Shown here: positions 32,611-47,510 of the stretch, piece after piece | Position numbering within the stretch: the first letter of the stretch is position 1 | How the letters are laid out: each line of letters starts with the position of its first letter | Assembly: GCF_018687595.1 (NCBI RefSeq) | Contig: NZ_CP061298.1 | Coordinates: 1 to 64,000 of the forward strand | Source of the DNA: Polynucleobacter paludilacus | GTDB lineage: Bacteria > Pseudomonadota > Gammaproteobacteria > Burkholderiales > Burkholderiaceae | Length of the DNA: 64,000 nucleotides | Direction of reading: 5' to 3' | Made by a program: the position numbers and the translations under genes | Notes under the pieces: generated by a model | Told to the model about the DNA's origin: nothing | Databases searched by the model: none | What the model saw: only the letters and a program-made list of their open reading frames with translations

Positions 32611-32620
32611 CTCTTTAAAA
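32611..32620 (+). promoter_or_regulatory. boxA-like antitermination site in the rRNA leader
   Basis: CTCTTTAAAA in the leader, matching the core of the boxA sequence that binds NusB-S10. A matching copy lies in the 16S-23S spacer at about 34612-34623 (TTCTTTAAAAAT). Confidence 0.6.
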
Positions 32621-32624
32621 ATTA

Positions 32625-32663
32625 GTCAACCGATAATTGTGGGTACTAAGTGAAAGCATCCAG
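32625..32663 (+). ncRNA. 5' strand of the pre-16S RNase III processing stalk
   Basis: GTCAACCGATAA (32625-32636) pairs with 34343-34354, then 32638-32648 pairs with 34331-34341 (one T/C mismatch between), then ATCCAG (32658-32663) pairs with 34322-34327. The stem of over 20 base pairs brings the 16S ends together for RNase III cutting. Confidence 0.85.
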
Positions 32664-32775
32664 TCCTTCGGGACAGATGTAAATAAATAGTACTCATAGA
32701 CAGTAAAAAGATTTGGTTTTATTACCAAGTCAATTTCTTGAATGAGTGCGACGATCCGTAAGGATCACAGGAATT

Positions 32776-34311
<1,536 letters not shown>

Positions 34312-34366
34312 GAGAAAGATGCTGGATCTATAGTGCCCACACTTATCGGTTGACAATAAAAGCCAC

Positions 34367-34443
34367 GGGTCTGTAGCTCAGCTGGTTAGAGCACTGTGTT
34401 GATAACGCAGGGGTCGTAGGTTCAAGTCCTACCAGACCCACCA
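34367..34443 (+). tRNA. tRNA-Ile (anticodon GAT)
   Basis: 77 bases with encoded CCA. Acceptor GGGTCTG/CAGACCC and anticodon loop TTGATAA. It sits in the 16S-23S spacer, the usual place. Confidence 0.98.
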
Positions 34444-34476
34444 ATCAGCAGTAGCGATATGGACTTAGTGGACGTT

Positions 34477-34552
34477 GGGGGATTAGCTCAGCTGGGAGAG
34501 CACCTGCTTTGCAAGCAGGGGGTCGTCGGTTCGATCCCGTCATCCTCCACCA
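34477..34552 (+). tRNA. tRNA-Ala (anticodon TGC)
   Basis: 76 bases with encoded CCA. The anticodon loop TTTGCAA in a CTGCT-type stem gives TGC. It is the second spacer tRNA, 33 bases after tRNA-Ile. Confidence 0.98.
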
Positions 34553-34611
34553 ACATCTAAATGTCAAAACTAAGCAATTTATCGATTGTTTAGTTTTGCC
34601 ATTTATGGCTG

Positions 34612-34680
34612 TTCTTTAAAAATTTGAGTAAGCAAAGTGTCAAATGTTTCTTTGAGAGGACATTTGACAATGTAATAAGG
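34612..34680 (+). ncRNA. 16S-23S spacer: boxA-like site and pre-23S stalk
   Basis: TTCTTTAAAAAT is a boxA-like site. ATTTGAGTAAGCA (34622-34634) pairs with 37752-37764 after 23S. TGTAATAAGG (34671-34680) pairs with 37742-37751. A local hairpin TGTCAAATGT/ACATTTGACA (34638-34647 and 34660-34669) bulges from the 5' strand. Together they form the RNase III stalk of pre-23S. Confidence 0.8.
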
Positions 34681-34820
34681 GTAAAGATTGAATCATCAAT
34701 CAGTAATACAAACGAGTTTTACCAAGTTCTTTAACAAGTACTTACAGTTTGGATTACGGCAAACATGTCAGAAGTAGAAGTAAAACCTGTAACAGGTACT
34801 AGCAATGGTGCTCGTTATAG

Positions 34821-37695
<2,875 letters not shown>

Positions 37696-37798
37696 ATAAC
37701 CAGCACTATTGTGTTGGATGTTTGCCAGATTTAATCTGCATCCTTATTACATGCTTACTCAAATCGAACTGTTGATAAATCAACAGTTCAACCCTCTA

Positions 37799-37915
37799 CG
37801 CCCGGTGACCATAGCAAGTTGGAACCACTCCTTCCCATCTCGAACAGGACAGTGAAACGACTTTACGCCGATGATAGTGCGGATTACCCGTGTGAAAGTA
37901 GGTAACTGCCGGGCA
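37799..37915 (+). rRNA. rrf: 5S ribosomal RNA
   Basis: About 117 bases. The ends CGCCCGGTGACC and GCCGGGCA form the terminal helix, with the conserved GAACAGGACAGTGAAACG in loop B/C. It lies about 100 bases after 23S. End positions are accurate to within a few bases. Confidence 0.95.
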
Positions 37916-37923
37916 CCAAAGCG

Positions 37924-37955
37924 ACGCCCAGACCCTCTTAGGTCTGGGCGTTTTT
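37924..37955 (+). terminator. rRNA operon intrinsic terminator
   Basis: 11-base perfect stem ACGCCCAGACC/GGTCTGGGCGT (37924-37934 and 37941-37951), loop CTCTTA, then T residues. It directly follows 5S and should end most rRNA transcripts before the next tRNA group. Confidence 0.93.
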
Positions 37956-38018
37956 ACTTGTGCAAAGCGTTTGAGAGATTGACAGATACTCCGTTAGGAG
38001 TCAAAATATTGGGTTCGC

Positions 38019-38103
38019 GGAGGGGTGTCCGAGCGGCTAAAGGAGGCAGACTGTAAATCTGTTGGCTATGCCTACGTAGGTTCGAATCCTACCCCCTCCA
38101 CCA
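38019..38103 (+). tRNA. tRNA-Tyr (anticodon GTA)
   Basis: 85 bases with encoded CCA and a long variable arm. The anticodon loop CTGTAAA gives GTA. First of a Tyr-Gly-Thr trio before tuf, as in many betaproteobacteria. Confidence 0.97.
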
Positions 38104-38109
38104 AGATGT

Positions 38110-38183
38110 GCGGGATTAGTTTAATGGTAAAACAGCAGATTTCCAATCTTCGGTCAAGAGTTCGATTCTCTTATCCCGCTCCA
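38110..38183 (+). tRNA. tRNA-Gly (anticodon TCC)
   Basis: 74 bases with encoded CCA. Acceptor GCGGGAT/ATCCCGC; the anticodon loop TTTCCAA gives TCC. It begins six bases after tRNA-Tyr. Confidence 0.97.
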
Positions 38184-38203
38184 GTATTTGTAGCATAAGA
38201 TTG

Positions 38204-38278
<75 letters not shown>

Positions 38279-38325
38279 TGTTTCGGTTTATAAATTGTGA
38301 TTTCGTAGGTTTGAAGAGTTAACTA

Positions 38326-39534
38326 AAGGCAGACAAAAATGGCAAAAGAAAAATTTGAGCGGACAAAACCGCACGTAAACGTAGGCACTATTGGTCACGT
38401 TGACCACGGTAAAACTACTTTGACAGCAGCAATTGCAACCGTGCTTTCTAAGCAATTCGGTGGCGAAGCAAAAGCATACGATCAGATCGATGCTGCTCCT
38501 GAAGAAAAGGCCCGTGGTATTACGATTAATACTGCGCACGTTGAGTATGAGACTGCAAATCGTCACTACGCTCACGTTGATTGCCCAGGACATGCTGACT
38601 ACGTTAAGAACATGATTACTGGCGCTGCCCAAATGGACGGCGCAATTTTGGTTTGCTCTGCAGCTGACGGCCCAATGCCACAAACCCGTGAGCACATCCT
38701 CTTGGCACGCCAAGTTGGCGTTCCTTACATCGTCGTGTTTTTGAACAAGTGCGACATGGTTGATGATGCTGAGTTGTTAGAGCTCGTCGAGATGGAAGTG
38801 CGTGAACTGTTATCTAAGTACAACTTCCCTGGCGATGACACACCGATCATCCATGGTTCTGCTAAGTTAGCCCTTGAAGGCGACGAAGGTCCATTGGGTA
38901 AAGAAGCCATCATGAAATTGGCTGAAGCTTTAGATACTTATATTCCTACTCCAGAGCGCGCAGTTGACGGTGCGTTCTTGATGCCAGTAGAAGATGTGTT
39001 CTCCATCTCTGGTCGCGGCACTGTGGTGACTGGTCGTATTGAGCGCGGTATTGTTAAGGTTGGTGAAGAGATTGAAATCATTGGTATTAAGCCAACTCTG
39101 AAAACCACCTGTACTGGTGTAGAGATGTTCCGTAAATTGCTCGACCAAGGTCAAGCAGGCGATAACGTCGGTATTTTGCTCCGCGGTACAAAGCGTGAAG
39201 AAGTTGAGCGTGGCCAAGTATTAGCTAAGCCAGGTTCAATCACCCCACATACTCACTTTACAGCCGAGGTTTATATCTTGGGTAAAGATGAAGGTGGTCG
39301 TCATACTCCGTTCTTTAACAACTATCGTCCCCAGTTTTACTTCCGTACAACGGACGTAACTGGCTCAATCGAGTTGCCAAAAGACAAAGAGATGGTCATG
39401 CCTGGCGATAACGTCACCATTACCGTCAAACTCATCGCGCCAATTGCGATGGAAGAAGGTTTACGTTTTGCGATCCGTGAAGGTGGCCGTACTGTTGGCG
39501 CCGGAGTGGTTGCAAAGATTTTGGCTTAAGTAGT
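38326..39534 (+). repeat. Direct repeat 1 containing tuf
   Basis: 1,209 bases, matching 55129-56337. By eye the two copies appear identical. Identity begins 13 bases before the ATG and ends five bases after the stop. All alternative-frame translations also agree between copies, which points to gene conversion rather than protein-level selection only. Confidence 0.93.
38339..39529 (+). CDS. tuf: Elongation factor Tu, copy 1
   Basis: GTPase that delivers aminoacyl-tRNA to the ribosome. 396 residues. The G1 motif is GHVDHGKT at 19-26, with the switch [22 protein letters not shown] and NKCDMVDD. The protein is identical to the second copy at 55142. This copy sits in the tRNA-Tyr-Gly-Thr, tuf, tRNA-Trp, secE, nusG unit. 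The upstream region carries a normal AGGC-type ribosome site. Confidence 0.99.
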   Translation: MAKEKFERTKPHVNVGTIGHVDHGKTTLTAAIATVLSKQFGGEAKAYDQIDAAPEEKARGITINTAHVEYETANRHYAHVDCPGHADYVKNMITGAAQMDGAILVCSAADGPMPQTREHILLARQVGVPYIVVFLNKCDMVDDAELLELVEMEVRELLSKYNFPGDDTPIIHGSAKLALEGDEGPLGKEAIMKLAEALDTYIPTPERAVDGAFLMPVEDVFSISGRGTVVTGRIERGIVKVGEEIEIIGIKPTLKTTCTGVEMFRKLLDQGQAGDNVGILLRGTKREEVERGQVLAKPGSITPHTHFTAEVYILGKDEGGRHTPFFNNYRPQFYFRTTDVTGSIELPKDKEMVMPGDNVTITVKLIAPIAMEEGLRFAIREGGRTVGAGVVAKILA

Positions 39535-39546
39535 TTTTTGAAATAA

Positions 39547-39622
39547 AGGGGTGTAGCTCAATTGGCAGAGCGTTGGTCTCCAAAACCAAAGGTTGGGGGT
39601 TCGATGCCCTCCGCCCCTGCCA
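39547..39622 (+). tRNA. tRNA-Trp (anticodon CCA)
   Basis: 76 bases with encoded CCA. Acceptor AGGGGTG with CGCCCCT; the anticodon loop CTCCAAA gives CCA. It lies between tuf and secE, a conserved arrangement in proteobacteria. Confidence 0.97.
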
Positions 39623-39642
39623 CGATTTGAACTGAAAGCAAT

Positions 39643-40020
39643 ATGTCGCAACAAACAGTAGGTCATTCTGAAGATAAAAGCAACTGGGTCTCTGGACTCG
39701 CTGCTTTGATTGTCGTAGCAGCATTGGTTTTGTACTACGTGCTGGTTGACCAATCTTTATTGTTGCGATTAGCCGTCTTATTTGGCGGCATTGCAATTGC
39801 GTTTTTGATTGTGGCGATTTCACCAGAAGGGCGTAGGTTTTTCTCCTACGCAAAAGATTCTTGGTACGAAGTAAAGAAAGTTGTTTGGCCAACTCGTAAA
39901 GAAGCCACCCAAATGACTTTGGTCGTATTTGGTTTTGTTCTGATCATGTCCCTGTTTTTATGGGTTGCAGACAAATTGATTGAATGGCTAGTTTTTTCAG
40001 TCTTCTTAGGCTGGAAGTGA
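39643..40020 (+). CDS. secE: Protein translocase subunit SecE
   Basis: Essential SecYEG subunit. 125 residues with hydrophobic segments near 18-34 and 41-63, and the conserved C-terminal domain SWYEVKKVVWPTRKEATQM followed by a final membrane helix. It is 21 bases after tRNA-Trp and nine bases before nusG. Confidence 0.97.
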   Translation: MSQQTVGHSEDKSNWVSGLAALIVVAALVLYYVLVDQSLLLRLAVLFGGIAIAFLIVAISPEGRRFFSYAKDSWYEVKKVVWPTRKEATQMTLVVFGFVLIMSLFLWVADKLIEWLVFSVFLGWK

Positions 40021-40029
40021 GTAATAAAT

Positions 40030-40602
40030 ATGATTGATTCTGAATTGGCCGCAAATCCACAAGCTACTGGCAATATGCGCTGGTATGTTATTCATGCCTA
40101 TTCGGGTATGGAAAAAAGTGTCAAAAAAGGTCTCGAGGAGCGTATTGCACGTTCGGGCATGCCTGAAAAATTCGGCCGTATTTTGGTCCCATCCGAAGAG
40201 GTAGTGGAGATCAAGTCCGGTCAAAAGTCAGTTTCAGAGCGCCGTTTCTTCCCAGGATATGTCCTGATTGAGATGGAAATGACCGACGAAAGTTGGCATT
40301 TGGTGAAAAATACGCCAAAAGTAACTGGTTTCGTTGGAGGCGTTAGAAACCGCCCAAGCCCGATTTCGACGGCTGAAGTATCGAAAATCATGGATCAAAT
40401 GCAGGCAGGGGTTGATAAACCTAAGCCTAAGACTCTTTTTGAGGTTGGAGAAATCGTGCGGGTCAAAGAGGGCCCATTTGTCGATTTCAATGGAAATATT
40501 GAAGAAGTCAATTACGAGAAGTCAAGATTGCGCGTTTCTGTTACAATATTTGGCCGCGGTACCCCAGTTGAGCTGGAGTTCGGCCAAGTAGAAAAGATGT
40601 AA
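40030..40602 (+). CDS. nusG: Transcription elongation factor NusG
   Basis: Binds RNA polymerase and links it to ribosome and Rho. 190 residues. The NGN domain starts at [23 protein letters not shown] (residue 16), and the C-terminal KOW domain contains [18 protein letters not shown]. The roughly 15 residues before MRWYV are a short extension. Co-transcribed with secE. Confidence 0.97.
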   Translation: MIDSELAANPQATGNMRWYVIHAYSGMEKSVKKGLEERIARSGMPEKFGRILVPSEEVVEIKSGQKSVSERRFFPGYVLIEMEMTDESWHLVKNTPKVTGFVGGVRNRPSPISTAEVSKIMDQMQAGVDKPKPKTLFEVGEIVRVKEGPFVDFNGNIEEVNYEKSRLRVSVTIFGRGTPVELEFGQVEKM

Positions 40603-40766
40603 AAACAAGGACTTAGTCGAGTTTTGTACTGCAGTAGATTTATTTAGAAGGTTATTTAGTTTTTGTATTTAACCGAGGAGCGGAGCTAGAAAGCCAAAAA
40701 CTAGCAAAGCGTTTACTCAACGGCGGTCTTTCCTTATAAGGTCAGGCGCGCTTTTAGGAGCAATAC

Positions 40767-41198
40767 ATGGCAAAGAAGATTATTGGCTTTATTAAACTGC
40801 AGATTCCTGCAGGTAAAGCAAACCCCTCACCTCCCGTCGGTCCAGCATTGGGTCAACGCGGTCTGAACATTATGGAATTCTGTAAGGCGTTCAATGCTCA
40901 AACTCAGAGCATGGAACCAGGCCTGCCTATTCCAGTTGTGATCACAGCATTTGCTGACAAGAGCTTCACGTTCATCATGAAGACTCCACCAGCAACCATC
41001 ATGATCAAGAAGGCTGCGAAGTTGGAAAAAGGTTCACCACGCCCCCATACCGATAAGGTTGGAAAAATTACTCGTGCTCAAGCAGAAGAAATTGCTAAAG
41101 CAAAAATGCCAGATTTGACAGCAGCCGATATGGACGCAGCTGTTAGAACAATCGCTGGTAGCGCCCGTTCCATGGGCATCACTGTGGAAGGTCTCTAA
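40767..41198 (+). CDS. rplK: 50S ribosomal protein L11
   Basis: 143 residues. It binds the GTPase centre of 23S and is needed for stringent factor activation. [33 protein letters not shown] is the N-terminal signature. The 164-base gap after nusG shows no convincing promoter by eye. rplA follows with two bases between. Confidence 0.99.
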   Translation: MAKKIIGFIKLQIPAGKANPSPPVGPALGQRGLNIMEFCKAFNAQTQSMEPGLPIPVVITAFADKSFTFIMKTPPATIMIKKAAKLEKGSPRPHTDKVGKITRAQAEEIAKAKMPDLTAADMDAAVRTIAGSARSMGITVEGL

Positions 41199-41200
41199 TC

Positions 41201-41902
41201 ATGACTAAATTATCTAAACGCGTAAAAGCGATTCAATCCAAGGTTGATCGCAATAAGTTTTACTCACTGGAAGAAGCCTTGACCCTCGTTAAAGAGTGTG
41301 CAACTGCCAAGTTCGATGAGTCTATCGATGTTGCAGTTCAGCTTGGTATTGATGCCAAGAAATCTGACCAAGTGGTGCGCGGTGCAGTGGTGCTCCCGGC
41401 TGGTACAGGCAAGCATGTTCGTGTTGCAGTTTTTGCGCAAGGCGAGAAAGCTGAACAAGCCAAAGCCGCTGGCGCAGAAATCGTAGGCATGGAAGAGTTG
41501 GCTGAGCAAATTAAAGGCGGCAAAATTGATTTTGATATTTTGATCGCATCCCCAGACACCATGAAAATCGTTGGTACCTTAGGTCAGGTATTGGGCCCAC
41601 GTGGTTTGATGCCAAATCCAAAAGTAGGAACCGTTACCCCTGATGTTGCAACTGCGGTTAAGAATGCAAAAGCAGGTCAAGTGCAATTCCGGGTGGACAA
41701 AGCCGGTATCGTGCACGCAAGTATTGGCCGTCGTTCATTCGAGCCAACTGCATTGAAGACCAATTTACTTGCATTGCTAGAGGCTTTGAATAAAGCAAAG
41801 CCACCAGCATCTAAGGGAATTTATTTGAAGAAGGTTGCCGTGAGCAGCACCATGGGTGCAGGCGTACGCGTAGACCAGGCTTCGCTACAAGCAGCACAGT
41901 AA
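41201..41902 (+). CDS. rplA: 50S ribosomal protein L1
   Basis: 233 residues, forming the L1 stalk of the ribosome. In E. coli it represses the L11-L1 messenger. The signature region [23 protein letters not shown] is present. It is followed by the long rplJ leader. Confidence 0.99.
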   Translation: MTKLSKRVKAIQSKVDRNKFYSLEEALTLVKECATAKFDESIDVAVQLGIDAKKSDQVVRGAVVLPAGTGKHVRVAVFAQGEKAEQAKAAGAEIVGMEELAEQIKGGKIDFDILIASPDTMKIVGTLGQVLGPRGLMPNPKVGTVTPDVATAVKNAKAGQVQFRVDKAGIVHASIGRRSFEPTALKTNLLALLEALNKAKPPASKGIYLKKVAVSSTMGAGVRVDQASLQAAQ

Positions 41903-42126
41903 TTTGTAGCAAAAGAACTTTGGGTCGACTCTGTAGCTAGAGTCGAACATCAAAGACCGTTGGCGGGTTAGTTGCTTGTACAGAGTTAACTCTTAATTGT
42001 TACGAAAGTAATGGCCAGCGCAGATGGCGACCCTGAAAAGATTTCGCAAGAGTTTCTTGTGATTGAACAATCAGACGCTGGTGTGTAACCCCAACTGGCA
42101 ACAGTTGGTTTTTATGGAGTTAAACC
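41903..42126 (+). ncRNA. rplJ leader (L10-type), with attenuator
   Basis: A 224-base leader with stems such as TCGACTC/GAGTCGA (41925-41931 and 41940-41946) enclosed by CTTTG/CAAAG, and a GACCGTTGGCGGG...AATGGCCAGCG region like known L10-binding leaders. It ends with an intrinsic-terminator-like hairpin. The L10-L7/L12 complex binds such leaders to control rplJL. No structure calculation was done. Confidence 0.7.
42091..42113 (+). terminator. Attenuator hairpin just before rplJ
   Basis: Stem CCAACTG/CAGTTGG (42091-42097 and 42102-42108), GCAA tetraloop, then five T. It stands 13 bases before the GTG start and ends next to the ribosome site GGAG (42116-42119), so it could act as attenuator or translational switch. 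Confidence 0.65.
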
Positions 42127-42768
42127 GTGCCTTTGAATGTAGAAGACAAAAAAGCAATCGTTGCTGATGTCGGCGCTCAATTGGCTGGAGCCCAAACTGT
42201 CGTTCTCGCTGAATACCGTGGTATTCCGGTTGAGGAATTGACAAAGCTGCGTGCTAGCGCTCGTAGTCAAGGTGTATACCTTCGCGTTTTGAAGAACACA
42301 TTGGCACGTCGTGCTGCACAAGGTACACAGTTTGAGCCTCTTGCTGATTCGATGGTTGGCCCCTTGATCTATGGCATCTCTGCGGATCCTATTGCTTCGG
42401 CAAAAGTACTGCAAGGCTTTGCTAAGACTCAAGACAAGCTAGTCATTACTGCTGGCTTATACAACGGCAAGTTGTTAGATGTTGCAGGTGTTAAAGCCCT
42501 AGCAACAATTCCAAGCCGCGATGAGTTGTTATCGCAGTTGTTGGGCGTCATGTTGGCCCCAGTATCTGCAATGGCTCGCGTATTGGGCGCAGTAGCAGCA
42601 CAAAAGGCAGCTGGAGCACCTGCTCCTGTTGAAGCACCCGTAGCAGAAGTTGTAGCAGCCCCAGCAGAAGCAGTAGCTGAAGCCGCCGCACCTGAAGCAA
42701 GTGCTGAGCCTGCAGCCGCAGCCCCAGAAGCTGGAACAGAAACCAAAGAACCCCCTGCTGCTGAATAA
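42127..42768 (+). CDS. rplJ: 50S ribosomal protein L10, with long acidic C-terminal tail
   Basis: 213 residues, compared with about 165-175 in most bacteria. The L10 core ([18 protein letters not shown] to about residue 160) anchors L7/L12 dimers. After about residue 163 comes a tail of about 50 residues of Ala, Pro, Glu and Val ([17 protein letters not shown] and on). GTG start with GGAG seven bases upstream. Low-complexity tails occur in some Burkholderiales L10s. Whether it adds function is unknown. Confidence 0.97.
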   Translation: MPLNVEDKKAIVADVGAQLAGAQTVVLAEYRGIPVEELTKLRASARSQGVYLRVLKNTLARRAAQGTQFEPLADSMVGPLIYGISADPIASAKVLQGFAKTQDKLVITAGLYNGKLLDVAGVKALATIPSRDELLSQLLGVMLAPVSAMARVLGAVAAQKAAGAPAPVEAPVAEVVAAPAEAVAEAAAPEASAEPAAAAPEAGTETKEPPAAE

Positions 42769-42804
42769 GCGACAGATTAACTATTTAAGTATTAGGAGCT
42801 AAAA

Positions 42805-43182
42805 ATGGCGATTACTAAAGAAGAAATTATTGATGCAGTAGGTAGCATGTCCGTAATGGATTTGAACGACTTGGTAAAAGCGTTCGAAGAGAAGTTTGGC
42901 GTTTCCGCTGCAGCGATGGCTGTTGCTGGTCCTGCTGGTGCTGGTGGCGGCGGTGCAGCTGCTGAAGAGCAAACTGAGTTCACCGTGAACTTGCTCGAAG
43001 CTGGTGCAAACAAGGTTTCAGTAATTAAGGCAGTTCGTGAAATTACTGGTCTTGGCCTCAAGGAAGCAAAAGACTTGGTTGATGGCGCACCTAAGCCAAT
43101 CAAAGAAGCTGTCGACAAAAAGACTGCTGAAGAAGCCAAGAAGAAGCTCGAAGAAGCTGGCGCAAAAGCAGAACTCAAGTAA
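42805..43182 (+). CDS. rplL: 50S ribosomal protein L7/L12
   Basis: 125 residues. The N-terminal dimerisation helix ([30 protein letters not shown]) is joined by an Ala/Gly hinge ([14 protein letters not shown]) to the factor-binding domain with [23 protein letters not shown]. It recruits elongation factors. AGGAGC precedes the ATG. Confidence 0.99.
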   Translation: MAITKEEIIDAVGSMSVMDLNDLVKAFEEKFGVSAAAMAVAGPAGAGGGGAAAEEQTEFTVNLLEAGANKVSVIKAVREITGLGLKEAKDLVDGAPKPIKEAVDKKTAEEAKKKLEEAGAKAELK

Positions 43183-43227
43183 TACAACTTTTGCTAGCGC
43201 CTCCCAAAAAGAGTCGTTAGCCATGTT

Positions 43228-43281
43228 GGGTTTGACCTTTAGAGGTCAAACCCGATTTCATTTCTGATTGAAATCGGGTTT
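43228..43281 (+). ncRNA. Two mutually exclusive hairpins in the rplL-rpoB gap
   Basis: Hairpin 1: 43228-43238 with 43243-43253 (11 base pairs, loop TTAG). Hairpin 2: 43248-43260 with 43269-43281 (13 base pairs). They share the bases AAACCC at 43248-43253, so both cannot form at once. Neither has a U run after it, so not a simple terminator. The rest of the gap (43282-43408) shows only the rpoB ribosome site. Confidence 0.7.
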
Positions 43282-43408
43282 GCCTTCTGATACGACTGCA
43301 GAATGCAAGTTTGGTCGGACACTGAATCTGAGGATTTAGTGTTGTCCGCCAGTGGTTGGTAGTGGCCAACCGCCAAATCTTTGTACAGTCGCTGAATTCG
43401 GAGATGAA

Positions 43409-46400
43409 ATGAACTATAGCTTCACCGAACGCAAGCGAGTCCGTAAAAGCTTTGCTAAGCGAGTAAATAATCACCAGGTTCCATACCTGATTGCAACCCA
43501 GCTGGAGTCCTACGCTAAATTTTTGCAGGCAGAAAAGCCTCCAACTTCGCGTATTACTGAAGGTCTACAAGCAGCATTTACTTCTGCTTTCCCAATTGTT
43601 TCTAACAATGGTTATGCGCGCATGGAATATGTGTCATATCAATTGTCACAGCCACCGTTTGACGTCAAAGAATGTCAGCAACGAGGCTACACCTATCACT
43701 CCGCCTTGCGCGCTAAAGTTCGCTTGATTATTTATGATCGCGAAGCGCCTACTAAGGTAAAAGAAGTTAAAGAGAGCGAAGTCTACATGGGCGAGATTCC
43801 CTTGATGACTGAGAATGGCTCCTTTGTTATCAACGGTACTGAGCGCGTCATCGTTTCTCAGTTGCACCGTTCCCCAGGCGTGTTCTTTGAGCACGATAAA
43901 GGCAAGACACATAGCTCGGGTAAGTTGCTGTTCTCAGCACGCATCATTCCTTATCGTGGTTCATGGCTCGATTTCGAGTTTGATCCAAAAGATATTTTGT
44001 ATTTCCGTGTTGACCGCCGTCGTAAGATGCCTGTCACCATTTTGCTCAAAGCAATTGGCTTAAATAATGAGCAAATCCTCGCGAACTTCTTCAACTTTGA
44101 TCATTTCACTTTAAGTGCAAATGGCGGCTCGATGGAATTTGTTCCTGAGCGCTTGCGTGGCCAGTTAGCCAACTTCGATGTGCTTGATAAGAATGGCGTT
44201 GTTGTCATTCAAAAAGATAAGCGTATCAACGCAAAACACATTCGTGAACTCGAAGCTGCTAAAACTAAAAACATCGTAGTGCCTGATGACTATTTAGTTG
44301 GTCGTGTCGTGGCACGCAACATTATTGATCCAGACTCTGGTGAAATTTTGGCTTACGCTAATGATGAAATTACCGAAGAGTTGTTGGCAAGCTTGCGGGA
44401 TGCAGGTATCAAGCAATTAGAAACTATCTATACCAATGATTTAGATTCCGGCGCATATATTTCCCAGACCTTGCGTACTGACGAAACTGCCGATCAAACA
44501 GCTGCTCGTATCGCGATTTATCGCATGATGCGTCCTGGTGAGCCACCAACAGAAGATGCAGTTGAGGCCTTGTTCCAGCGCTTGTTCTATAACGAAGACA
44601 GTTATGACCTGTCTCGTGTTGGTCGTATGAAGGTCAATAGTCGCTTGAATCGTCCAGAGATGGAAGGTCCAATGGTTTTATCTAATGAAGATATCCTCGA
44701 CACCATTAAGTCTCTTGTAGATTTGCGTAACGGCAAAGGCGAAGTGGACGATATCGATCACTTAGGTAATCGCCGTGTGCGTTGTGTTGGTGAGTTGGCT
44801 GAGAATCAATTCCGCGCTGGTTTATCCCGCGTTGAGCGTGCAGTAAAAGAACGTCTTGGTCAGGCCGAGACAGAAAACTTGATGCCGCATGATTTGATTA
44901 ACAGCAAGCCAATCTCTTCGGCGATACGTGAGTTCTTTGGTTCTTCACAGTTGTCTCAGTTTATGGACCAAACCAACCCACTTTCAGAGATCACGCACAA
45001 GCGTCGTATTTCTGCATTGGGACCTGGTGGTTTGACACGCGAGCGCGCAGGTTTCGAAGTGCGCGATGTGCATCCAACTCACTACGGACGTGTTTGCCCA
45101 ATCGAAACTCCAGAAGGACCAAACATTGGTCTGATCAACTCACTCGCGCTATTTGCCCGTTTGAATGAGCATGGTTTCTTGGAAACGCCATATCGCAAAG
45201 TTGCTAATAGCAAAGTCAGCGATGAAGTTGTTTATTTATCAGCAATTGAAGAGGCGAAGTATGTGATTGCTCAGGCAAACGCGACGATCGACAAGAATGG
45301 TAAGTTAGCCGATGAGTTGGTCTCTGCTCGTCAAGCTGGCGAAACGATGATGGTCAGCCCAGAGCGCATCGATTTTATCGACGTTGCTCCAAGCCAGATC
45401 GTTTCTGCTGCTGCTTCTCTCGTTCCCTTCCTCGAGCACGATGATGCGAACCGCGCTTTGATGGGTGCGAACATGCAGCGTCAAGCAGTTCCTTGCTTGC
45501 GACCAGATAAGCCATTAGTTGGTACTGGCCTCGAGCGCATCGTCGCAGTTGACTCAGGCACTGTTGTATTGGCAAATCGTGGCGGCATCGTTGACTACGT
45601 CGATGCAAACCGTGTGGTGATTCGTGTAAACGATGACGAAACTGCAGCCGGTGAAGTTGGCGTGGATATTTATAACCTCATCAAATACACCCGCTCAAAT
45701 CAAAACACCAATATCAATCAGCGCCCAATCGTAAAAGTAGGCGATCGTGTTGAGCGCGGCGATGTGGTTGCTGACGGCGCCTCTACCGATTTAGGTGAGT
45801 TGGCTTTGGGTCAAAATATGACTGTGGCATTTATGCCATGGAATGGTTATAACTTCGAAGACTCCATCTTGATTTCTGAGAAGGTTGTTGCAGATGACCG
45901 TTACACCTCAATTCATATTGAAGAGCTGTCTGTTGTTGCTCGCGATACCAAATTAGGTTCCGAAGAAATTACTCGCGATATCTCTAATTTGGCCGAGTCA
46001 CAACTCTCCCGTTTAGACGAGAGCGGTATTGTTTACATTGGTGCCGAAGTTGAAGCTGGCGACGTATTGGTTGGTAAAGTCACTCCAAAGGGTGAGACCA
46101 CTCTCACCCCTGAAGAGAAGCTTCTCCGTGCGATCTTTGGTGAGAAAGCGTCTGATGTAAAAGATACTTCCTTACGCGTCCCGTCTGGAATGATTGGTAC
46201 CGTGATTGATGTTCAAGTCTTCACCCGTGAAGGCATTGAGCGCGATGCACGAGCACAATCCATTATTCAGGAAGAGTTGCAGCGTTATCGCTTGGACTTA
46301 AATGATCAATTGCGAATTGTTGAAGGCGATGCCTTCATGCGTCTAGAGAAGCTTTTGGTTGGTAAAGTTGCTAACGGCGGCCCACAGAAGTTGGCTAAAG

Positions 46401-47509
46401 GTAGCAAGATCGAAAAAGCGTATTTGGCTGATTTAGATAAATATCATTGGTTTGATATTCGTCCGGCAGATGAAGAGCTTGCAAGCCAAGTTGAGGCAAT
46501 TAAATCCTCCATCGAAGCTAAACGTAAGCAATTTGACGAAGCGTTTGAAGAGAAGCGCACCAAGTTAACTCAAGGTGATGATCTTCAGCCTGGCGTAACA
46601 AAAATGGTTAAGGTCTACTTAGCCGTTAAGCGTCGCCTACAGCCTGGCGATAAGATGGCCGGCCGTCACGGTAACAAAGGTGTGGTTTCAAAAATCGCCC
46701 CTGCCGAAGATATGCCATTTATGGCTGACGGACGACCTGTCGATATCGTTTTGAATCCTTTGGGCGTTCCTTCCCGTATGAACGTGGGCCAGATTTTGGA
46801 AACCCACTTAGGTTGGGCAGCCCAGGGTATTGGTAAGCGTATCGACGAGATGGTCCGTGAACAAGCTAAACAAGCTGAGTTACGTAAGTTCCTCAAGCAG
46901 CTTTACAACGAGACTGGCCGTCACGAAGATATTGATGGTTTCACCGATGAGCAAATTACTGCTTTGGCAGAGAACTTGCGCCAAGGCCTTCCATTTGCTA
47001 CGCCAGTGTTTGACGGTGCTACCGAAGCAGAGATCGCCAGAATGTTGGAGTTGGCTTATCCGCAAGATGTCGCTGCTGCATTACAAATGACACCATCACG
47101 TCAGCAAATGATTCTGCGTGACGGTCGTACAGGCGATCAGTTTGAGCGTCCTGTAACGGTTGGTGTGATGCACGTCTTGAAGCTGCACCATTTGGTCGAC
47201 GACAAGATGCATGCCCGTTCAACCGGACCATACTCTTTGGTTACACAGCAACCATTGGGCGGTAAAGCTCAGTTTGGTGGTCAGCGCTTTGGTGAGATGG
47301 AAGTTTGGGCTCTCGAGGCATACGGCGCTTCATACGTTCTGCAGGAAATGCTGACCGTGAAGTCCGATGACGTCACCGGCCGTACCAAAGTTTACGAAAA
47401 CATCGTCAAGGGCGAGCACACAATTGATGCTGGCATGCCCGAATCCTTCAACGTATTGGTAAAAGAAATCCGTTCGTTGGGTATTGACATTGACATGGAG
47501 CGCAACTGA
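43409..47509 (+). CDS. rpoB: RNA polymerase beta subunit
   Basis: 1,366 residues from ATG 43409 ([18 protein letters not shown]). The frame is open 57 bases further upstream, but GGAG (43400-43403) fits 43409 and homologues begin here. Rifampicin-pocket motifs [21 protein letters not shown] are wild type. The C-terminal [19 protein letters not shown] is normal. One base separates the stop from rpoC. Confidence 0.99.
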   Translation: MNYSFTERKRVRKSFAKRVNNHQVPYLIATQLESYAKFLQAEKPPTSRITEGLQAAFTSAFPIVSNNGYARMEYVSYQLSQPPFDVKECQQRGYTYHSALRAKVRLIIYDREAPTKVKEVKESEVYMGEIPLMTENGSFVINGTERVIVSQLHRSPGVFFEHDKGKTHSSGKLLFSARIIPYRGSWLDFEFDPKDILYFRVDRRRKMPVTILLKAIGLNNEQILANFFNFDHFTLSANGGSMEFVPERLRGQLANFDVLDKNGVVVIQKDKRINAKHIRELEAAKTKNIVVPDDYLVGRVVARNIIDPDSGEILAYANDEITEELLASLRDAGIKQLETIYTNDLDSGAYISQTLRTDETADQTAARIAIYRMMRPGEPPTEDAVEALFQRLFYNEDSYDLSRVGRMKVNSRLNRPEMEGPMVLSNEDILDTIKSLVDLRNGKGEVDDIDHLGNRRVRCVGELAENQFRAGLSRVERAVKERLGQAETENLMPHDLINSKPISSAIREFFGSSQLSQFMDQTNPLSEITHKRRISALGPGGLTRERAGFEVRDVHPTHYGRVCPIETPEGPNIGLINSLALFARLNEHGFLETPYRKVANSKVSDEVVYLSAIEEAKYVIAQANATIDKNGKLADELVSARQAGETMMVSPERIDFIDVAPSQIVSAAASLVPFLEHDDANRALMGANMQRQAVPCLRPDKPLVGTGLERIVAVDSGTVVLANRGGIVDYVDANRVVIRVNDDETAAGEVGVDIYNLIKYTRSNQNTNINQRPIVKVGDRVERGDVVADGASTDLGELALGQNMTVAFMPWNGYNFEDSILISEKVVADDRYTSIHIEELSVVARDTKLGSEEITRDISNLAESQLSRLDESGIVYIGAEVEAGDVLVGKVTPKGETTLTPEEKLLRAIFGEKASDVKDTSLRVPSGMIGTVIDVQVFTREGIERDARAQSIIQEELQRYRLDLNDQLRIVEGDAFMRLEKLLVGKVANGGPQKLAKGSKIEKAYLADLDKYHWFDIRPADEELASQVEAIKSSIEAKRKQFDEAFEEKRTKLTQGDDLQPGVTKMVKVYLAVKRRLQPGDKMAGRHGNKGVVSKIAPAEDMPFMADGRPVDIVLNPLGVPSRMNVGQILETHLGWAAQGIGKRIDEMVREQAKQAELRKFLKQLYNETGRHEDIDGFTDEQITALAENLRQGLPFATPVFDGATEAEIARMLELAYPQDVAAALQMTPSRQQMILRDGRTGDQFERPVTVGVMHVLKLHHLVDDKMHARSTGPYSLVTQQPLGGKAQFGGQRFGEMEVWALEAYGASYVLQEMLTVKSDDVTGRTKVYENIVKGEHTIDAGMPESFNVLVKEIRSLGIDIDMERN

Positions 47510-47510
47510 T

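Noticed and set aside
38288..38713. 141-codon antisense frame at tuf (also at 55124-55516)
   Set aside because: It recurs only because the two tuf copies match, and it has no independent support as a gene.
39530..39546. Run of six T after the first tuf as a terminator
   Set aside because: No stem precedes it, and tRNA-Trp begins at 39547, so read-through is expected.
42429..42746. Ala/Ser-rich antisense frame opposite rplJ
   Set aside because: Its repeats mirror the Ala/Pro/Glu tail of L10 on the other strand.
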